A stretch of 64,000 nucleotides of DNA from Euglena gracilis (GCA_039621445.1 CP154957.1:13694947-13758946); one strand, 5' to 3'. Counted from the stretch's first letter, positions 9,030-20,091 are shown. The notes: a model not told the origin generated them from the sequence alone. Numbers and translations: made by a program.

Positions 9030-11453
9030 TTACATCTTGACTACCTCGGGATTCGGGTCTTGGGTGGGTTTCTTTAGTGCCCAGTAGTACTCCCAGTCCC
9101 AAAAAAATTGTCTCCATCTGGTTGGATCCCCGTCCCGTTGGGGTTTCCCCTTGTTCGCGATTGCGATGGTGCCCTTGAAGTCTCTCTGAGTAACCTGCTG
9201 ACCCTCGGTGGTATTCCAGGGGTTTGGGTCCGGGTAATTCTTAACACCAAACGCGTTTCGCGGATTTTCCGCTCCAAGTGTGACCTGTGCAGGATTTCCT
9301 GCACCAAGTGTAAGGTTGGCAGGATTTTCCTGCGGGAAATGTGAAAAATGTGGTGAAATCCTCCCGGTGGGGAGGGTTTCCCGCCGAAAAATTGATGGGT
9401 GATCTGACATTCCAGAACCCGTTGGTGGTTGGTAGGATCACGAATGCGACACATGACCAATACCAGGTGTGGGGTTTTGGCTCATTCCTCGTACAAGGTT
9501 GGAGTGCTCAATTTAATGGTGGAGACTGGAATTTTCGAGCGGTGGACCAGGTTCCTCATCGGAAATGTCCTCCGAATAGTGGGTTTGTGGTGTGGGCAAA
9601 TGCAAAGGTGGTACAATTCGCGTTTTTGCGGGTGGTTGTAGCAAATTTGCGGTGGACCGTATGGATTCCTACTCCAGAAACGGTAATTTGAGAACGCGAT
9701 TCCGGGAAGTTTGGAATACCAACCGCAGCGCTTACCGCGGTGGGTGGTGGCACAACCGGTACAGGAGTGGACATTTTATCCAAACTCGTGGACAAGTCAT
9801 GCACCGTTTCTTCCAAATGTTTCACCAACTGGAATTGACCGCAAATACGGTCAACCTCAGTCTCCAAATGCCTAATGTGTTTGCGGTAACGGAAAAATCT
9901 TCCAAGTGTGGAAACTTTTCAGAAACCAAGTGTAAATCCTGGACAAGCTTTCCTTGGGACTCCTCCACATTCCGGAGTTGACCTGCAAGCACTTTTACGG
10001 CGTTTGAGACAATTTGCAATTTGTAGGGTGGCTTGGTGGTGGTTTCTACGGTGGTGCACGAATTTTCCGCGGTTGGCTTTCCCAAAAACGCAGAAATTCG
10101 TCCATCCAACCGTAAAACCTCATCTTGCATGGATAGGGCATTCCGATTCACAGATTCCTCAAGTTGAATCAAACTCGTGCAAAAATGCTTGCAAGGTTTC
10201 CTTGTTGTCACCAAGCGTTTTGTCATAAAATGTGCGAAATTCCGGTGACTCGGATATCCGAGCGCGCGAAACATTAGGAAGTGAGCGCATTTCCGCTAAT
10301 GTGTAACAAGGTACAACGGGTTTGCAAATCCCCCGTAGCGGCTTGAACACCACTAATGTCGGGAATTCGCTTGGAAAGTGCAGTAACATGCTCCTGCAAA
10401 CCCACAACGGTGGCATTAATACCGCCAATGTCTGTTTGCAATTGTTCTTGCGCGATCCAACCGTTGTGCGCAATCCGCGATTTTCGCGTTCGAGGAGGTT
10501 AATTCATCCTGATTTGCGGCACAATGGCAGGATTTCTGCTCCAAGTGTAGGATTCGTTCCTCCAAATGCTGAATTTCACTGATTTGTTGGAAATTTTGTG
10601 GGAGTTGGATGCGCAAAATATTTTCAACACTTTCTCGAAAATGCTGAAGGTCTTTCCCCGCATTTTCAAAATTGTGTTGGCAATATTTGCCGATTTCCTC
10701 CAAATAATTCCAGCAATATTCCAGTTTGTTGTTGACAGCCCTTTGATTTTCCTCATCGAACTCCAAAACTTTGTTGAGCATGGTTGCGCATTCCGCAACG
10801 CATTGGTGGACATGCAAAATTTGTTTGCTCACCGGGTGATCCACTGGGAGTTGACCGAGAATTCGGTAAACATCACCGGTGGTGAGGTTATCCCTCAAAT
10901 CATCAGCATAGTCCTCCACAACGGAAACGGCACCAGAGATTTCCGGCACCACCAGACGCATATCTGGGTTCCAGGGAAAACCGCAGTTTCTGCGGGTAAT
11001 CCCGGCAATGCGCGAAATGGTGTGGGGGGTGGTATTTGAGGGGGGGGGTTGGAAAAAACACGGTGTTTCCACCGATTTGCACTCCAAAAGGCCCACCGGT
11101 GCTTCCACCGGGGATCTTTTGGGGGTGAACAGAGCATAAGGCACATACCCCTCACTTTGTTCATGTGTGACATGGGTAACCGCGCGTAAATGGGGTTCAT
11201 CCCCATGATCCTTGTGATCGAAGTGTGGTTGGGCAAGGGGTTCATCCCCTCGCTGCATAAAAGATGGGTGAACCGGGATGGAGGAACGCCTTTTGCCACC
11301 TACATCCCGCACAATCAATGACAATGATGATGAAGAAGGCTCATCACCCCCTTGCAACAACAACGGCGTTTCGCCTTGTGACAATGACAAATGAGTCAAT
11401 GTGTCTTGGTGTGGTTGTTGTTTGGGAGGTCGGGAACTGGAACTTGTTTCCAT
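9030..11453 (-). pseudogene. Gag N-terminal half: repeat-rich head and coiled coil, frameshifted
   Basis: ORF 11453-10416 (345 codons) starts MET-rich and polar, then has a long predicted coiled coil (about residues 180-345) with heptad-like leucines. ORFs 10274-9822 and 9867-9556 continue helical sequence (HLEETVHDLSTSLDKM). ORF 9410-9030 ends with GDPTRWRQFFWDWEYYWALKK, resembling the start of a Ty3/gypsy capsid, and leads into the zinc-knuckle part at 8946. The words NPANLTLGAGNPAQVTLGAE form a short peptide repeat whose turns coincide with GCAGGA-TT-TCCTGC hairpins. No intact frame crosses the region. Confidence 0.6.
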
Positions 11454-12060
11454 CGAACCGTTCTAATCCCCACCATCTTCCTCAAGATTGCTCAATGAAC
11501 TCATCAACAAGTCATAGTCGAATTTGTGGTTGGGGGCTGTGCTCTGCATCTTTGAGATGGGTAAAAAAGGCAAAAACCCAAAAACTCTCAAAAATAAGCA
11601 GTGAAACAGGGACCGGAAAGGTTGTACCGGCGATTACCGAACAGAGCCTCCTGAGACCTGTATCAATGCTTATAGGTTGGCTAGAGGCCAGGAACAGTAC
11701 TTTCACCGTGTTTCACGGCTCAGTACGATCCTCACCACCAGTCAACCACAGAGTATTTCTGTGTGGAACGTCTGTGTGGGATCGTTGCCTAAATCTGCTA
11801 CCAAGTGTGTGTCCAAAGCTTTCCCTTTTCCCGAGGTTTGATTCGCCAGAGGGAAAAACCCTCAGAACAACTGAACTTGGCTTCGGAGGAAACATCTGAA
11901 GCCTTTGCATAGTGCTTTGCCTCTTGGAGAATTGGTAACAAAGGGGGAAACCACTTTTTGTTACTCCAAGGACTTTTCCCAACGATAAGTAGCTTGCGCA
12001 CCAAGGCGAAAGCGAAAGGCTTTTACAGAAAGTCCCAAAAAAAACTGAAACTTGTAAGCA
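11454..12060. other. Unassigned stretch between two chromoviruses
   Basis: The open frames here are short and overlap each other on both strands without recognisable motifs. The 5' ends of both flanking elements (minus-strand gag above 11.45 kb and plus-strand pol below 12.06 kb) should lie here, but I could not find a long terminal repeat or a primer-binding site. Confidence 0.3.
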
Positions 12061-12560
12061 ATGAAACAAAGGAATACCACCTGTGGGGGAAGGAGAGAAA
12101 AGTGCTGACGTGTCCAGGGGCAGATCCCAGAAGGGTCTGCCACGATCTTACCAGCTGTGGTTTCCACAGTGGTGTGATCGTCACTGAACCCACTCTGCAG
12201 ATATCCTACACAGCTGGGACGTGCCTGGTACACAGTATGCCTTTTGGTTTGCAACAAGCGCCGGGTGTGTTCCTGGAAATGATGGAGGTATTTTTTGGAA
12301 AGGTCAAATAAAAGGATGAAATGAAACCAATTTTGGACACAGGATTTTGTGGAGCATCTTTCGATGATTGTGGAATCGGATCGAAAAGTGAGAGTGATCG
12401 TTTGAAACTCTTGGAAGTATTTTTGAGGACACGTTTGGAAAACAACGTGCGAATAAAACACCTGAAGTGTGAATTCATGAAAACCGAACTCGGTTATTTG
12501 TGCTACACCATCGGTTGGGAGTTTGGACCCCTTCAAAGAAACGGGTGGAAGCCATTTTGA
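12061..12560 (+). pseudogene. Ty3/gypsy reverse transcriptase, plus-strand chromovirus (partial)
   Basis: The frame from about 12061 carries VCHDLTSCGFHS (degenerate form of the DL.SGYHQ motif), then HSMPFGLQQAPGVFLEMM, the conserved PFGL..AP..F block. After a stop and frame change, frame 12321-12560 reads FDDCGIGSKSESDRLKLL, corresponding to the (Y/F)-x-D-D block, then NNVRIKHLKCEFMKTELGYL (thumb, KCEF...v.YLG). Fingers upstream are missing or unrecognisable. It lies in the opposite orientation to the larger chromovirus at 2.7-11.4 kb. Confidence 0.75.
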
Positions 12561-13310
12561 GAGCAAGGTGAAAACGCTTTCCTATTTACAAGCATTTCTT
12601 GGTGCGGCAAACTTTTACCGACGACATATTCCGAATTTCACGTTTTCGACGGTACAATTGACGGACAAGTTGAAGAAAATTTGTGTGTGGTCATGGTCGA
12701 AGGACAATGAAGCAAAGCTCGAGGAAATGAAGAAGATATTGGCAAACGTGAAAATGTTGGGCGTACCCCAAAGAGACGGTGAAATGATTTTGATCACCGA
12801 TGCGAGCGACATTTGAGGAGGAGCTTCGCTTTTATAATTTCAAAATATTGACGGAGAGCAAATTGTGGAAGAATTTCGAGTTGAAGGATTAAACCCCGAC
12901 GGTTCGTTGAATCATTCGTACCACAAAAATTGTCGACTCGTTCCGCTTGGTCATTGGAATTGGAAGTGGAATGAAACGAGGAGGCAATATGACACTTACC
13001 AAAAGGATTTTTGACGATCAGGGCACAATTTAGGATTGTCTCCGGAATGCCAATCATATGGTTTTGTGATAACCAAGCAACGAAAAGTTTTCTCGATGGA
13101 CCGCCACCACCAAATCCCCGTTTGAGACGATGGTACACATTTTTGTACCAATTTCGAATATCATTTTTCCACCTACCGGGAGCAAAGAACGAATTGTGCG
13201 ACTACCTTTCGAGAAACGCATTCGACGAGAAGACCGGAATTGAGATCTTTCGACTTGCAAGTGAGGCCTTTGCAAGAATGGACGGTCAGCTAGATTGGGT
13301 CTTTTTTTCG
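12523..13310 (+). pseudogene. RT connection and RNase H, plus-strand chromovirus
   Basis: Frame 12523-12816 has LSYLQAFLGAANFYRRHIPNF, the typical start of the Ty3/gypsy connection, and MILITDASDI, the first RNase H Asp motif, after which a stop interrupts. Frame 13011-13463 picks up with IIWFCDNQATKSFLDG and FFHLPGAKNELCDYLSRNAF, the H.pG..N..aD.LSR end of RNase H. Sequence between 12817 and 13010 is frameshifted. Confidence 0.75.
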
Positions 13311-13446
13311 GTGAGAAGGATTTTGTGGATTCCGAGTTCAAAGACGTGTGGAATGCCCTTACGCCCTTTCAAGCCGAGCTTTTCGATGGACGTTTGTTTT
13401 ACCGAACGTAAAAATCGCTTTTTTGTGAGAGATTGTTGGTTGTCCC

Positions 13447-14200
13447 ATGAAGCCAATCAATGAAGTTTTGCAATGGTTTCATGTGAACAATGGCCACCCC
13501 GGACCGCAGAAAACATTGCTATTCTTTTTGAGGTATTTCTTTGTGGAGAAATCGAAAAATGAAATGATGAGTTTGTGCAAGGAACTTTTCTGAAGATATG
13601 AGATTTGTCCACGTTCAAAGCCAAACAATGCACCGGATAGAGGTTTGATGTCTTCCATGCCCATTCCCCAATTGTCGAATGAACTTTTGTACATTGACTT
13701 TGTGGCCATGGATATTCTAAATTCTTACGATTATGTCCTCGTGATGGTGGATGCATTCACAAGATTTGTTCGAATGGTTCCGTGCAACAAGAATATCACC
13801 GGGGAGGGTACTCTCAAATAGATCATGCAAGCATGGATCTCTCAGTACGGGAAACACCAGAAATTTTGAGCGACAACGACGTACGTTTTTTTTTTCCGAA
13901 AATGGATTTTATCAACGAGCTTTCCATTCCCTTGGGATTGACGTGAAACTTTCCCTTTCAAGACACCCCGAGTCCAATGGAATTTGCGAGCGAGTGAATC
14001 GAGCTTTTGTGCAACACTTGAGAATTCTTTCAATGCAATTACAAACCGTTGAGTGGCCCAAGATTGTTCCCTTTGTGGTTTGGATTATGAACTCACAAGT
14101 TTCACCACAAACCGGTTCTACCCCCAGCGAATTGTTTCTTGGGAAAGACTCATATAAATTCGATGCAACGGTTGAACCCGGATTGACCCCCCACCGTTGA
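13447..14200 (+). pseudogene. Integrase, plus-strand chromovirus
   Basis: From 13447 the frame reads WFHVNNGHPGPQKTLLFF ... SLCKEL, stop, RYEICPRSKP, giving an HHCC zinc module interrupted by a stop. The catalytic core follows: LLYIDFVAMD and YVLVMVDAFTRFVRMVP, then after frame breaks ILSDNDVRFF (second Asp) and HPESNGICERVNRAFVQHL (Glu). Frame 13751-14200 contains the last block. The three acidic residues are present, but in three different frames. Confidence 0.75.
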
Positions 14201-14219
14201 GTCACGGGCGGAGGAACAA

Positions 14220-14504
14220 TTGAAAATGCAAGAAAAAGCGAGACAAAGACTTGCTCATGTCCGGGAGGTTGCCAACAAAAGGGCAAATCGTTTTCGCATT
14301 CGAAGTTCATACCAAAAGGGTGAATATATTTTGGTTCACAAGAGTCGTTGGCCCCAGCGAAAGTTGAAAAAGATTGAATCGCCATGGTTGGGTCCATATC
14401 AAATCATTTTGGTACGACACAACGCATTGAAAACTGCCGTTTCACCGCAATTGGGAGGTTTCATTGATGTTGCGATGAATCAAGCAAAAAGAAGGTCGGA
14501 ATAG
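14220..14504 (+). pseudogene. Integrase C-terminal (GPY/F-like) module, plus-strand chromovirus
   Basis: This 94-codon frame reads KANRFRIRSSYQKGEYILVH in outline (KANR is ANKRANR in full), then KIESPWLGPYQIILV, which is the GPY/F-type module (kG..V.v ... GPy.I). It follows the integrase core directly and precedes the chromodomain frame by 6 nt. Confidence 0.65.
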
Positions 14505-14510
14505 ATTGAG

Positions 14511-14834
14511 GTGGGAGATGACCCCCCAAACGGGAATGAAATGTCCGGTCTTTTGGAAGCGGAAAAGGAACTGGAAATGGATGTGGACAAAGAGGAAAAG
14601 GAAAACGGAGAAGATTGTCATTTCAACGTGAGAAAAATTTTAGAGCACAAATTTTGCCAAGGGTGGCGGTTTTTGACAGAATGGGAAGGATTCCCCGTTT
14701 CGGCAAGCACATGGGAGCCAATGAAAAGCTTTATACTTCCCGAAGGGAGGTTGAAGGAGCCGTTTGTGGAGGATTGTGAAGAGAGGGGCCTATCCGAACT
14801 TTTGAAGAGAGCAAAGGAGATGGCCTGTAAGTAG
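14511..14834 (+). pseudogene. Chromodomain ORF, plus-strand chromovirus
   Basis: This is a 107-codon open frame. After an acidic lead (KELEMDVDKEEKENGEDC) come HFNVRKILEHKFCQGWRF, LTEWEGFPVSASTWEPMKSF and ILPEGRL. These match chromodomain strand 1 (..V.kIl..R), the W.G(F/Y)p.s..TWEP core and the C-terminal helix. This places the element among Ty3/gypsy chromoviruses. The domain itself looks intact, in contrast to the broken chromodomain at 2.7 kb. It ends at a TAG-class stop near 14834, followed by about 490 bp without coding signal. Confidence 0.8.
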
Positions 14835-15327
14835 GAGGGGGCGGCGGGACAGGCACGCCCACGCGACACCGACAGACCACCCGGGAGGAAGGCCCAATTT
14901 TTCCAAGCAAGGGCCAAGGGACAAGAGACCCAAAAGGGGAGAAAGACGAAAGAGAATGCGCGCGCACAAACAGAAAGCCCCACCGAAAGAGAAAGAACCC
15001 TCTCGCAAAACTCAATGATGCGCTCATGGTTGAGTTTGCACCGCAAAAGAGGCAAAGCGAAGGAGTGGCAACGAGATCTTGACCAGACTTGGCTTGAGCC
15101 AACGAACCAAGAGAGCCACTGACCAACCCAACCGCCAACCATCACTATGAGCCCATTACCATCTGAGAATTTCTAACCATTCTTACCATTCCTATCTTTT
15201 TGGTCTATTTTTTTTGTGTGGAACATCTCGAGTTTTCATAAGCCATTTTGCGTTCCACCGGTCTATTTTTTTTGACAACCAAGTGACATATTTTTGCCTA
15301 TCGACTTGTGTTTTGAAACGAGCAGAC
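14835..15327. other. Non-coding stretch between chromovirus and DIRS-like element
   Basis: The first 300 bp are purine-rich on the plus strand. Two similar words, GGTCTATTTTTTTTG, occur at about 15201 and 15260. No terminal repeat, polypurine tract pair or gene can be supported. Confidence 0.3.
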
Positions 15328-15352
15328 AGCTCCGGCTCCGCACAAGACCCCA

Positions 15353-16665
15353 GTGAGGTCATGCTCTTCTTTCCGGCTGTTGTTTGTGTTTTTGGTGTTG
15401 GTTGTGGTGTTTCTTACTGCTTTTCTTTGCCGGAGTAGGCGGATCATAATCGTCCTTTTAACACGGAGCTGCAAGTTCAAGCTGATCATGCAAATTTCGC
15501 ACCTGCAAGACAAGACCGACAAAGAGGCCTTCGAAGCGGCGTGGAGCAACATTTTCTTACAAGAATCGCTGACAACAGCTTTCTTGCGAGATGCCGACGC
15601 TACCGCCGTGATGGCCACGATTGGTTCAGGTCAGAAGTGGACTGGAGCAGGGTGGGATACAACCCGATGTGCCCTTGCCGTACGGAAGCTCACTGGAGTG
15701 GCTATGGTGGAGTCTACCCTACAACCATATCTGGCAGCTTACCTTTACAGCTTGGCACTCACGAAGAACGTCTCGATACCGTCATTGGAACTAAGCGACA
15801 AGGCGTCGGACGTGGCCTTCAAGCTGTACGAGAAGTGGACGACGGCGACGACGACGACGGCGGAGATGGATCGCGACGAGGAGGCAGCGCGCGCGGCGGA
15901 GGAAGCCCAGGACTTCCCCTGGCAGACGGCCGAGGAGGCACTGCCGGGGGACCTGGAGAGGATATGGACACAGGTACAGTCTGGGGAATTACGGTTGGAC
16001 GTTGAAGTTTGCTGGAACAGATACCCACCTGGAAGACCCTGAAGCCCAAAGCGGAGGGAAAAACCCACCGTCAAGACGGTAAGAGTGGGTATGACCGCAC
16101 CCTGCGTGCAGTCCAGCAGTAGTTCTTGAATACACTGCGTATCTTGGCAGCGCTGCAGTGCACCTTACAAGGAGCCCCTGAAGACGTATTGGGTTTGAGC
16201 CAACAAATATTCGCATATGTGGCTGGTTGTGAAGGAGACATTGTCAAGGAGAGGAAGAGGAGGAGCATCCCTCAGACCATACAGCCAGTAAATGGCCTGT
16301 TTACTCCTGAAGACATCAAAATGGCCAAAGCCCAAGCTGGCATCAACAAAGAAGGTATCAAATCCCTCTTCAGGGGTGAGTTCCCCATGTGGCATTTTCC
16401 CACCCCCACAGGTGGAAAAGGGTGGAAGTTCAAGCAATGGCCAACAAATTGGCAACCGAGACCATGGCGGTCTGGCCCCAAAGGGAAAGGCAAGTCCAAA
16501 GGAGGAAAATGGTTTGCCCAACACCTTGCCAGGAAGTATTGCTCCTTCCTTTTCAGATCAGAACTCATCAAGTCCCAAAAGGACATTGTGTCCGCCAGAG
16601 CTGGGCATTGTGCCACAAAGTCAACCAGCCCTGAGGGGCAGAAGCCAAGACATCTGCAAGCTTGA
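15353..16665 (+). pseudogene. Gag-like ORFs of the plus-strand DIRS-like element
   Basis: ORF 15353-16042 (229 codons) begins MRSCSSFRLLFVF, shared with the minus-strand copy's first ORF. It then has a helical segment (ISHLQDKTDKEAFEAAWSNI, VRKLTGVAMVESTLQPYLAA) and an acidic, Ala-rich end. ORF 16126-16665 follows in another frame and ends with a Trp/Lys/Gly-rich tract (GWKFKQWPTNWQPRPWRSGP, KGKGKSKGGKW). This resembles the W-rich repeats in the minus-strand gag and may act in RNA binding. There is no zinc knuckle. Confidence 0.55.
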
Positions 16666-16769
16666 GATCTGTGGAACAGATCACCGAGGTGCTGCTGCTG
16701 ACACAGGAGCACTTTCTGGGAGTGCCTCTGTTTCAGAGGCTTCAGGACCAGCTGCCATGGTGGCAAAAG

Positions 16770-17430
16770 GTTGCCCCCCCCCCAGGGTGTTGCAACTCAT
16801 CACACAGGGGGTAACCCCCCCTTGGGAGTCACCCCTCTCACTCAGCACATGTTCCATACCAAAATCAAAGGTGGAAATACAAAAGGCAAAAAGTATTTTA
16901 CAAGACTATTTTCAGGCAGGAGCCATAAAACCAGTCCCCTGGGAAGGTACCCAACACACCACCCCTTGGTTTGTAATCTCCAAAAAAGAGCTTCAGGGGG
17001 AAAATCATCGTTTAATCAGCGACTGTCGCCAGCTGAACCAGCATTTTTCCCCACACCCCTTCAAACTGGACAACATCCAGGTTATCTTCAGGCACCTGAA
17101 AAAAGGACAATGGGGTGTGAAAGTAGACTTAAGGACGCCTACTTTCATTTAATGTTGAACCCTGCCCTAAGGCCCTACATGAGGATGACTCTGGAAGACA
17201 CATGCTGGGAATTCCAGGCAGCTTGTTTTGGTTTAAATGTGCTGCCAGAAAAATTCATGAGTCTAATGAAATGCCTGGAAAAACGTTGGAGGGCCAAAGG
17301 CCTTTTATGCTTTGTGTACCTGGACGACATCCTCCTGATAGGAGACAGTCAGAAGCAAGTCAGCAACCACCTGGCCATCATGCTAGCAGATTTACTGCAG
17401 GGGGGTTTCAAAACCAACAGCAAAAAATAA
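16770..17430 (+). pseudogene. Reverse transcriptase of the plus-strand DIRS-like element
   Basis: Frame 16292-17152 gives HTTPWFVISKKE, HRLISDCRQLNQHFSPHPF and GQWGVKVDL. A frame change near 17130 leads to the frame ending at 17430, with DAYFHLMLNP, FQAACFGLNVLPEKFMSLM and LCFVYLDDILLIGDSQ. YLDD is intact. The order and spacing are those of a DIRS-type RT. A stop follows GGFKTNSKK. Confidence 0.8.
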
Positions 17431-17499
17431 ATCCTTCAACCCACCCAAAATCTCCCACATCTGGGATTCCACCTCAATCCGGCAGAAGGAAAATTACAG

Positions 17500-18260
17500 T
17501 TGGGGACAGAAAAACTGAAAATGGTTCGGAGGGAACTGGGGAAATTTGTCACACACCAGTCCCTCAGTTGCAGAAAAATGGCCTCAATTTTGGGATGCAT
17601 AAGAAGCTTCTTGGTGGGGACGCCCTTCCTCAGGGCATTCACAGACACTTTGGTAGGTTTTGTCAACCTACAAGAAAAATTTGGCTGGGATCATCAGGTT
17701 CCAATCCCAGAGGAGGTAAAATCTCAACTGCAAGATGTCAGGGAAATTCTGCAGACCTGGGGGGGGAGACCCTTCCCAAGCCCAGCCACCAGACACCTGG
17801 AGTCAGACAGTTCAACCTTTGGTTGGGGAGGCCTGGACCTACAAGCTGGCACCCAGTTACAAGAATTTTGACGAAAAGACTCTCATTTACATATCAATGT
17901 AAAAGAATTGATCGCAGCCATCTCCACTGTAAGGTCTTTGGCCAGGAAAAAGGACACAGTGTCCCTAACAGTGGCCAACAAAGTTTCCTACTACTATCTT
18001 CTCAAAGGGGGGGGCAGGCTACCCCACCTGAACAAACTCATCAGACCCTTTCTCAAGTGGTGTATGGAAATGGGCATCACCCTCCAAGTTCACTGGGCTC
18101 CCTCCCAAAGCATGAAAAGCGATGCCATCAGCAGATGGCACTTCGACCCAGGGGATTACAGTTTAAACCCTTTCATTTTCAAAAAAGTCATGCACATTTT
18201 CCAGCAATTCATAAACCCAACTGTGGACATGTTTGCATCACCAGGGAATCGTTTGTGAGT
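17500..18260 (+). pseudogene. RNase H of the plus-strand DIRS-like element
   Basis: Frame 17500-17871 reads MVRRELGKFVTHQSLSCRKM, SILGCIRSFLVGTPFLRAF and HLESDSSTFGWGGLDLQ (first catalytic Asp region). It ends in a stop. Frame 17908-18258 continues with LIAAISTVRSLARKKD in outline, VHWAPSQSMKSDAISRW (last H...D region) and NPTVDMFASPGN, which leads into the methylase-like segment. The stop at 17871 and a frame change at about 18255 break it. Confidence 0.7.
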
Positions 18261-18540
18261 CGATGGCCCCATTTTCAGTCAGTGGCCACAGACAGTTTGA
18301 ACTGCCCTCTGGACATGTTCTCAGAGGTTTATGCAAACCCCCCCTGGTCTGTCCTGAGCCAGTGGCTCCTGAGATTAAAGGAACACAGACATTTAAAATG
18401 CCTTCTGTTTTGCCCCCTGTGGGTTTCAGCTGTGTGGTGGCCCCTGTTAATAAAACTTCACATTCCACACACACCAGCCCTGAGAATTCTGTCTTGCCAC
18501 CACATGTTCGACAATTGTCACGGGCAGCCCATGAAAAAGC
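18261..18540 (+). pseudogene. Dam-methylase-like segment of the plus-strand DIRS-like element
   Basis: In the frame that runs to 18626, the sequence FSEVYANPPWSVLSQWLL is followed by HLKCLLFCPLWVSAVWWPLL. This matches the NPPW motif and following strand of the methylase-like domain seen in the minus-strand copy (VYANPPWSIIPQW). The frame is entered only after a frameshift at about 18250 and is left again near 18500. Confidence 0.6.
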
Positions 18541-19475
18541 CAAGATGGCACCTAGCCTGCATTTTATTGTCAGGCAATTGTTACAGAAGCAACATATCCC
18601 CCCCTCAGTGGTTGACAATTTCTTAAGTCAAAATATGTCCTTGGCAAGATATGATTCTGCCTTCAGACTCCTGTGGGGAGTTTTGGCCATGTCCCAGATG
18701 GACCTCGACACCATGAGCCCAGAATTAGTCGCTTCTGGCATCATTAAAATTTTCACCTTCAGTGTGGCTCAAGCCAGGAATGCTTATAGTGCTGTGGTAC
18801 AGCTTCCTGGGTTTCACATGTTAAGGTTTTTACCCCTGTTGGCCCCCTACAAAAGAAAATGGAACACATCCACCCCCAGGTATTCTTCATTTTGGAATCC
18901 TGAGTCATTACTTCAGAGATTGGCAGCAGCACCTCCCCCAGAGTGCCTCAGTGATTTGAGAGACCAGGTCATTTTAAGTTTCAGGCTCATCTGTTTGCAT
19001 CGTTCAGTGGACTTGAGCAGAACCTTCAGGACAGTGTCCCAAGTTGATGGCAAGGTTTTTGTTCTGGTCCAAAGAAAGGGTTGGAGACAGACTCATTGGG
19101 AGGAAATTCCCCCGATTCCTTCATGTCCCAATATTTGCCCCTGGTTCAACATGAAAAAATATGTCAGTTTGACATCACACTGTACCCCCACAGGGGGACC
19201 TCTGTTGTTAAGTCTAAAACCCCTTTTACCCCTCTGTCTGCCAAAACGATTGGGAGTTTGACGAAACGATTGTTGCATAAACATGGGGTACCCCCCAAGT
19301 GGGCCCCCTACTCCACCAGGGGGGCAGGAGTGTACATGTATAAACTGGCAGGTTTGTCCTCTGAGGAGGTGTGCCAGATTGGAAAATGGAAAAATGTGCA
19401 GGCCTTTTCTTCCCATTATTTGCGGTTGGAAGCGGGTAAAAAGGCGGGGGTAGCTGTCCAAAAAATGGTGCACAA
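18530..19475 (+). pseudogene. Tyrosine recombinase of the plus-strand DIRS-like element
   Basis: Frame 18233-19261 supplies the core-binding part (SLHFIVRQLLQKQHIPPSVV, NMSLARYDSAFRLLWGVL, AQARNAYSAVVQLPGFHML) and the first catalytic Arg region (LICLHRSVDLSRTFRTVSQV). A frameshift near 19215 moves to frame 19081-19968, which has LTKRLLHKHGVPPKW, PYSTRGAGVYMYKLAGL and IGKWKNVQAFSSHYLRLE. These are the H-x-x-R ... W ... Y positions. The usual first His is Tyr here (YSTR), whereas the minus-strand copy has HSTR. The final Tyr (HYLR) is present. Confidence 0.75.
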
Positions 19476-19610
19476 AGCCTCACTGGGGTCTTGTGCGGAG
19501 CCGGAGCTGTCTCGGACTCCGGTGAAGAATGATCCAGGAGGAAGGGACAGCGAAGGCGGAGCACAAGACAACAGTGAGCCCGCCCCCCCCCGACCCGGAA
19601 AAGAACAAAA

Positions 19611-20057
19611 TCGGACTCCCACGACAGAGGAAGGGGGAGGAAGGGACCAAGAGGGCGAAGCACAAGAAGATGGTGAGGTCCTGCTTTCCTTGCCGGCTGT
19701 TCTGTTCTGGTGTGTTTGTGCGTGCGCGGGGGGTGCTTCTTACTGCGCCTTTGTTGCCGGAGTTGGCGATGATGAGGCCTCGTCCGACACCTTGGCGAAG
19801 TGGAACCGTCGTGGCCCCGCCCCCCCCCCCTCACGCATGGTTGCTTGCTGGGGGGGCCCCCCCTCGATGGGGATGGTGGTCTCTTTCTGGTGTTTTTCCG
19901 GGTGGGTGGTTGGGGCTGCTTGGTCGGGGGTCCCCTTTCTGGTTGGGATGTTTTTCCTTTTCTGCTGATTTTTTGGGTGGGGGGGTTGGGCTCACCATCT
20001 TCTTGTGCTTCGCCCTCTTGGTCCCTTCCTCCCCCTTCCTCTGTCGTGGGAGTCCGA
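19611..20057. mobile_element. Short non-autonomous DIRS-type unit with 67-bp inverted repeats
   Basis: Positions 19611-19677 (starting TCGGACTCCCACGACAGAGG) and 19991-20057 are inverted copies over about 67 bp, enclosing about 310 bp of G/C-rich sequence without a usable frame. The left arm is followed by the leader-like CTTGCCGGCTGTTCTGTTC also found inside the right end of the 20.06-24.31 kb element. It looks like a deletion derivative that keeps only the ends. Confidence 0.6.
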
Positions 20058-20091
20058 GACCATTCGTGCTCCGCACTGCGAGATGGTGAGG

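Larger units (their letters stand above)
200..11260. repeat. Dispersed perfect micro-hairpins (5-7 bp arms, loops TTT, GTAAT or TTCAT)
   Basis: The minus-strand chromovirus and its 3' ORF contain many tiny perfect inverted repeats with only a few loop types. Examples: CATGGG-TTT-CCCATG (2651-2665), GGATGGG-TTT-CCCATCC (2907-2923), ACGGG-TTT-CCCGT (8121-8133), GGGG-TTT-CCCC (9140-9150), GCGGA-TTT-TCCGC (838-850 and 9260-9272), GCAGGA-TT-TCCTGC (9289-9302), GCAGGA-TTT-TCCTGC (9319-9333), CCGCAG-TTT-CTGCGG (10981-10995), CTGGGG-GTAAT-CCCCAG (1809-1825), ATGGGG-TTCAT-CCCCAT (11190-11206), AGGGG-TTCAT-CCCCT (11236-11250). They interrupt coding sequence mostly without breaking it. Confidence 0.75.
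15328..19508 (+). mobile_element. DIRS-like tyrosine-recombinase retroelement (decayed copy)
   Basis: The element is bounded by a perfect 31-bp inverted terminal repeat (15328-15358 and 19478-19508; it starts AGCTCCGGCTCCGCACAAG on the left). Inside, in order, are gag-like sequence, RT, RNase H, a methylase-like NPPW segment and a tyrosine recombinase, with no integrase or aspartic protease. This is the DIRS layout, in which a recombinase inserts a circular intermediate without target-site duplication. The coding part carries at least five frame changes or stops. The inner face of the left repeat is followed by a leader (TGCTCTTCTTTCCGGCTG...) that is shared with the element at 24.5 kb. Confidence 0.8.

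Noticed and set aside
9960-10160. RNA gene or riboswitch signal among the hairpins
   Set aside because: The small hairpins do not assemble into a tRNA, rRNA or known riboswitch fold, and no such RNA was recognised anywhere in the window.
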